Below, piece after piece: positions 7,819 to 9,778 of a DNA stretch of 9,778 nt. The stretch's first letter is position 1. Each line of letters begins with the position of its first letter. Both the position numbers and the translations under genes were made by a program. Below the pieces are notes generated by a model. It saw only the letters and a list, made by a program, of their open reading frames with translations, had not been told where the DNA came from and did no database searches. This stretch comes from an uncultured Ruminococcus sp. (lineage in GTDB: Bacteria > Bacillota > Clostridia > Oscillospirales > Acutalibacteraceae): positions 1 through 9,778 of the forward strand of contig CACYDO010000162.1 in NCBI GenBank assembly GCA_902773165.1. Reading direction: 5' to 3'.

Positions 7819-8525
7819 TATCCCATCAGCTCAAGCGCAACTCTCGCTGCCTCCTGCTCGGCGTCCTTTTTGCTTCTTCCGCCGCCCTTGCCGATGACAT
7901 TGCTGTTAAGGTGAACCTCAACGACAAAATGCTTGTCGTGGTCGGGTCCCGATTCCCTTACGAGCACATATGTAAGCTTCTCCTCGGGATTTTTCTGAAT
8001 AACCTCCTGGAGAGCCGTTTTATGATCTTTAAATTTTATCGGACGCGCATTTTTAAGATCGGGAACTACGAACCTGAGAATAAACTTCCGCGCGTTTTCG
8101 ATACCGCCGTCAAGATAGATCGCTGCGATAACCGCTTCAAACGCGTCTGAAAGGATAGACGGTCTGTCAGCGCCGCCCGAACGCGATTCGCCTTTGGAGA
8201 GTCTGACAAATTCGCCCATTCTGATCTGACGCGCATAGCCGTAAAGTGAACGCTCGCAAACGAGCGACGCGCGCAGCTTTGTAAGCTTACCCTCCGGAAA
8301 ATCAGGACAATTTTCGTAAATATAATCCGATACTACAACGCTCAGAACGCTGTCGCCCAGAAATTCAAGTCTTTCGTTGCAGCGCGTTCCGTCATGCATT
8401 TCATTTGCATACGAGGAATGAGTAAGAGCTTCTACAAGAAGCTTCTTGTTTTTGAACTTATAGCCGATCTCCTCATAAAATCCGCCGCAGTCTACCTCGC
8501 GATGATTTTTCTGTGTCTTCTGCAA
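7815..8525 (-). CDS. rnc: Ribonuclease III
   Basis: A 236-residue endonuclease that cleaves double-stranded RNA, chiefly in rRNA maturation and mRNA turnover. The nuclease domain has the signature NERLEFLGDSV at 50-60. Catalytic acidic residues by family alignment are Glu54, Asp58, Asp127 and Glu130 (in SDAFEAV). A dsRNA-binding domain follows at about 168-234, ending in the lysine-rich GKGGGRSKKDAEQEAA. No ATG or GTG is usable near the N-terminus. TTG 8525 is chosen because it lies 4 nt after the plsX stop and has AAGGGA 9 nt upstream. A second TTG at 8555 would overlap plsX by 26 nt and has no ribosome site. The gene overlaps the next one by 4 nt. Identification is certain; the exact start is likely but not proven. 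Confidence 0.96.
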   Translation of the reverse strand: MQKTQKNHREVDCGGFYEEIGYKFKNKKLLVEALTHSSYANEMHDGTRCNERLEFLGDSVLSVVVSDYIYENCPDFPEGKLTKLRASLVCERSLYGYARQIRMGEFVRLSKGESRSGGADRPSILSDAFEAVIAAIYLDGGIENARKFILRFVVPDLKNARPIKFKDHKTALQEVIQKNPEEKLTYVLVRESGPDHDKHFVVEVHLNSNVIGKGGGRSKKDAEQEAARVALELMGY

Positions 8526-8529
8526 AAAA

Positions 8530-9531
8530 TCACTTCCCTTCGTTAAGCCCGGCAACCGTTTTTTCTATTTCTTCGATAACATTTGTATTTACGTAATTCA
8601 TCGTCAGAGCTATAGCATAGCGCATTGTTACGGCAGTTGCATTGCCGTGGACCTTAAACACAGGCTTTGCCGCGCCCAAAATAGGAGCGCCGCCGTAAAC
8701 GTCGGAATTCATTTCGCCCTTTAGCTTTTTAAGGTCGCCTGCGATCAGCGCCGCGGAGAGCTTATTTTTAAGGCTCTTTTTATAGATCTCCTTTATCCTA
8801 CCCATAACTGCGGCAGCAGCGCCCTCGTACATTTTAAGTATCAGATTTCCGGTAAATCCATCGGCAACAAGCACGTCACATGCGTCAAACGGAACCTGCG
8901 TTCCCTCTACGTTTCCTACGAAATTCACAGGCGTTTTCTTCAGCAAAGCAAACGCTTCATGGCGAAGAGTATCGCCCTTGTGATCCTCCGTACCGACATT
9001 TGCAAGACCCACGCGCGGCTTGACCACCTTCATGACGCGTTCCATGTAAACAGAACCCATTATCGCAAACTGCCTGAGCATTTCGGGCTTTACCTCAACG
9101 TTAGCGCCTCCGTCGATAAGCATAAACATTCCGGGAGATTTTGGAATGATCGGTGAAAACGCCGGACGCATTATCCCCTTTATGCGCTTTACAAAAAGCG
9201 TTGCGCCCGTAATCAGAGCGCCGCTGTTGCCTGCCGATAAAAAGGCGTCGCCCTCGCCGTCTGCAAGCATTTTAAGCCCCACCGCCATAGAGCTGTCCTT
9301 CTTTTTGCGCACAGCCATAGCGTCGTCCTCCATCGTAAGGACATCCGTGCAGTCTGCGATGGTCATATTACTGATATCAATATTGTTTTCCTTTGCAGCG
9401 TTTTCTATCCGCTCCTTCGGTCCGGTGAGAATGATCTCAAGACCGTCGTTTTCATCAAGCGCCGCAGCACAGCCCTTTATTATCTCGACAGGAGCATTAT
9501 CGCCGCCAAACGCATCTACAATTATTTTCAT
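8530..9531 (-). CDS. plsX: PlsX, phosphate acyltransferase (acyl-ACP to acyl-phosphate)
   Basis: A 333-residue peripheral membrane enzyme that converts acyl-ACP and phosphate into acyl-phosphate, the donor used by PlsY to start phospholipid synthesis. Family marks run through the whole protein: MKIIVDAFGGDNAP at the start, SAGNSGA at 99-105, IDGGAN at 139-144, NVGTEDHKGD at 178-187, NFVGNVEG at 203-210, VADGFTGN at 222-229 and YGGAPILG at 279-286. The frame stays open far upstream, through the repeat array, but ATG 9531 is chosen because it gives the family N-terminus and has a near-perfect GGAGGTG 6 nt upstream. In many relatives acpP follows plsX; here rnc follows directly, 4 nt on. Length and motifs are all normal. 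Confidence 0.97.
   Translation of the reverse strand: MKIIVDAFGGDNAPVEIIKGCAAALDENDGLEIILTGPKERIENAAKENNIDISNMTIADCTDVLTMEDDAMAVRKKKDSSMAVGLKMLADGEGDAFLSAGNSGALITGATLFVKRIKGIMRPAFSPIIPKSPGMFMLIDGGANVEVKPEMLRQFAIMGSVYMERVMKVVKPRVGLANVGTEDHKGDTLRHEAFALLKKTPVNFVGNVEGTQVPFDACDVLVADGFTGNLILKMYEGAAAAVMGRIKEIYKKSLKNKLSAALIAGDLKKLKGEMNSDVYGGAPILGAAKPVFKVHGNATAVTMRYAIALTMNYVNTNVIEEIEKTVAGLNEGK
8535..8540 (-). promoter_or_regulatory. Ribosome binding site of rnc within the plsX 3' end
   Basis: AAGGGA lies 9 nt upstream of TTG 8525 and sits in the last codons of plsX. It supports the 8525 start over TTG 8555 and implies that rnc translation depends on ribosomes finishing plsX. Confidence 0.55.
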
Positions 9532-9537
9532 TTCATT

Positions 9538-9544
9538 CACCTCC
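9538..9544 (-). promoter_or_regulatory. Strong ribosome binding site of plsX
   Basis: GGAGGTG lies 6 nt upstream of ATG 9531 and fixes the plsX start. A 6-bp stem hairpin (9547-9562) ends only 2 nt upstream of it, so the site sits beside a stable RNA structure in the leader. Confidence 0.85.
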
Positions 9545-9571
9545 GGGCGGGTATGCACCCGCGGGCAGTTC
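9545..9571 (-). repeat. Detached, diverged copy of the 27-bp hairpin repeat next to the plsX ribosome site
   Basis: This 27-bp segment aligns without gaps to the tandem unit at 9654-9778. Its last nine bases (GGGCAGTTC) differ from the array's AGGCAGTTC by one base. The stem arms are GCGGGT (9547-9552) and ACCCGC (9557-9562) around the loop ATGC, instead of GTCGGC and GCCGAC around AGGC. Stem length and loop length are the same, and the pairing is kept although both arms changed. It is followed by CGGTCGGC (9572-9579), the first eight bases of another unit. Confidence 0.7.
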
Positions 9572-9653
9572 CGGTCGGCCTTGCTATGGCGATAAACTGG
9601 TTTCCGCGCCGCCGGCTTTCTGCTATTGTTTATTTTAATTTCTTCCGAACAAA
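9572..9653. other. Spacer between detached repeat copy and tandem array; possible plsX promoter region
   Basis: 82 bp between the two repeat blocks. It begins with CGGTCGGC, the opening of a repeat unit, then becomes unrelated sequence with a GC-rich part (9604-9616) and an AT-rich part (9617-9650). The AT-rich part would be the natural place for a plsX promoter on the minus strand. It contains a TAAAAT hexamer, but no convincing -35 partner at 16-18 nt. No gene is seen here. Confidence 0.3.
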
Positions 9654-9778
9654 CGGTCGGCAAACGCCGACAGGCAATTCCGGTCGGCAGACGCCGACAG
9701 GCAGTTCCGGTCGGCAGGCGCCGACAGGCAGTTCCGGTCGGCAGGCGCCGACAGGCAGTTCCGGTCGGCAGGCGCCGA
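9654..9778. repeat. 27-bp tandem repeat array with internal hairpins, running off the right edge
   Basis: Four full units (9654-9680, 9681-9707, 9708-9734, 9735-9761) and 17 bp of a fifth (9762-9778). Each unit is CG, the stem GTCGGC, a 4-nt loop, the stem GCCGAC, then a 9-nt linker AGGCAGTTC. Stems are identical in all units. The loop changes stepwise from AAAC to AGAC to AGGC moving away from plsX, and the linker has one change in the first unit. There are no unique spacers, so this is not a CRISPR array. The period is a multiple of three, and the plsX-frame reading has no stop in the array, but no gene is apparent. Its true length lies outside the window. Confidence 0.95.

Noticed and set aside
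8526..8555. rnc start at TTG 8555
   Set aside because: It would overlap plsX by 26 nt without an SD. TTG 8525 has an SD and gives a normal-length RNase III.
9146..9595. 149-codon plus-strand open frame opposite plsX
   Set aside because: It is entirely antisense to a well-supported plsX and resembles no family.
9532..9663. N-terminal extension of PlsX from TTG 9663
   Set aside because: It has no ribosome site and an unrelated, repeat-derived sequence. ATG 9531 has an ideal ribosome site and the family N-terminus.
9654..9778. Possible CRISPR array because of short regular repeats
   Set aside because: The units are directly abutting with a 27-bp period and no unique spacers. No cas gene is in the window.

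Overview
This window looks like a core housekeeping cluster from a low-to-moderate GC Firmicute, most likely a clostridial anaerobe of the Ruminococcus/Oscillospiraceae type. The evidence is the gene order plsX-rnc-radical SAM-smc-ftsY, the strong purine-rich Shine-Dalgarno (SD) sequences, the TTG starts, and the two-domain NadD-YqeK protein. This assignment is inferred from gene order and protein style, not from any search. No phage, transposase, defence, CRISPR, rRNA or tRNA gene is visible.

Every gene is on the minus strand, so the transcription order runs from the right end of the window to the left. The first part is plsX (acyl-phosphate synthesis for phospholipids), rnc (RNase III), an Elp3-like radical SAM protein, and smc (chromosome condensation). 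Their junctions are very tight: rnc starts 4 nt after plsX ends, the radical SAM gene overlaps rnc by 4 nt, and smc follows after 34 nt. A 175-bp gap with a two-hairpin element then separates smc from the second part: ftsY (SRP receptor), rdgB (dITP/XTP pyrophosphatase), yhbY (ribosome-assembly RNA-binding protein) and a nadD-yqeK fusion. The last runs off the left edge and is incomplete in this window.

The genes share core growth functions rather than one pathway: membrane lipid and membrane protein insertion (plsX, ftsY), chromosome organisation (smc), RNA processing and ribosome assembly (rnc, yhbY, perhaps the radical SAM protein), nucleotide-pool cleaning (rdgB, YqeK) and NAD synthesis (nadD). 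The acpP gene that often sits between plsX and rnc in related bacteria is absent here.

The least ordinary part is the right edge, upstream of plsX. It holds a 27-bp tandem repeat of at least 4.6 units, each with a 6-bp stem and 4-nt loop hairpin. The stems are invariant while the loop varies. A detached copy in register next to the plsX ribosome binding site has a different stem sequence but keeps the pairing. I found no convincing new gene system. The repeat/hairpin family, the two-hairpin element after smc, and the NadD-YqeK fusion with an altered HxGH motif are the points worth a second look.
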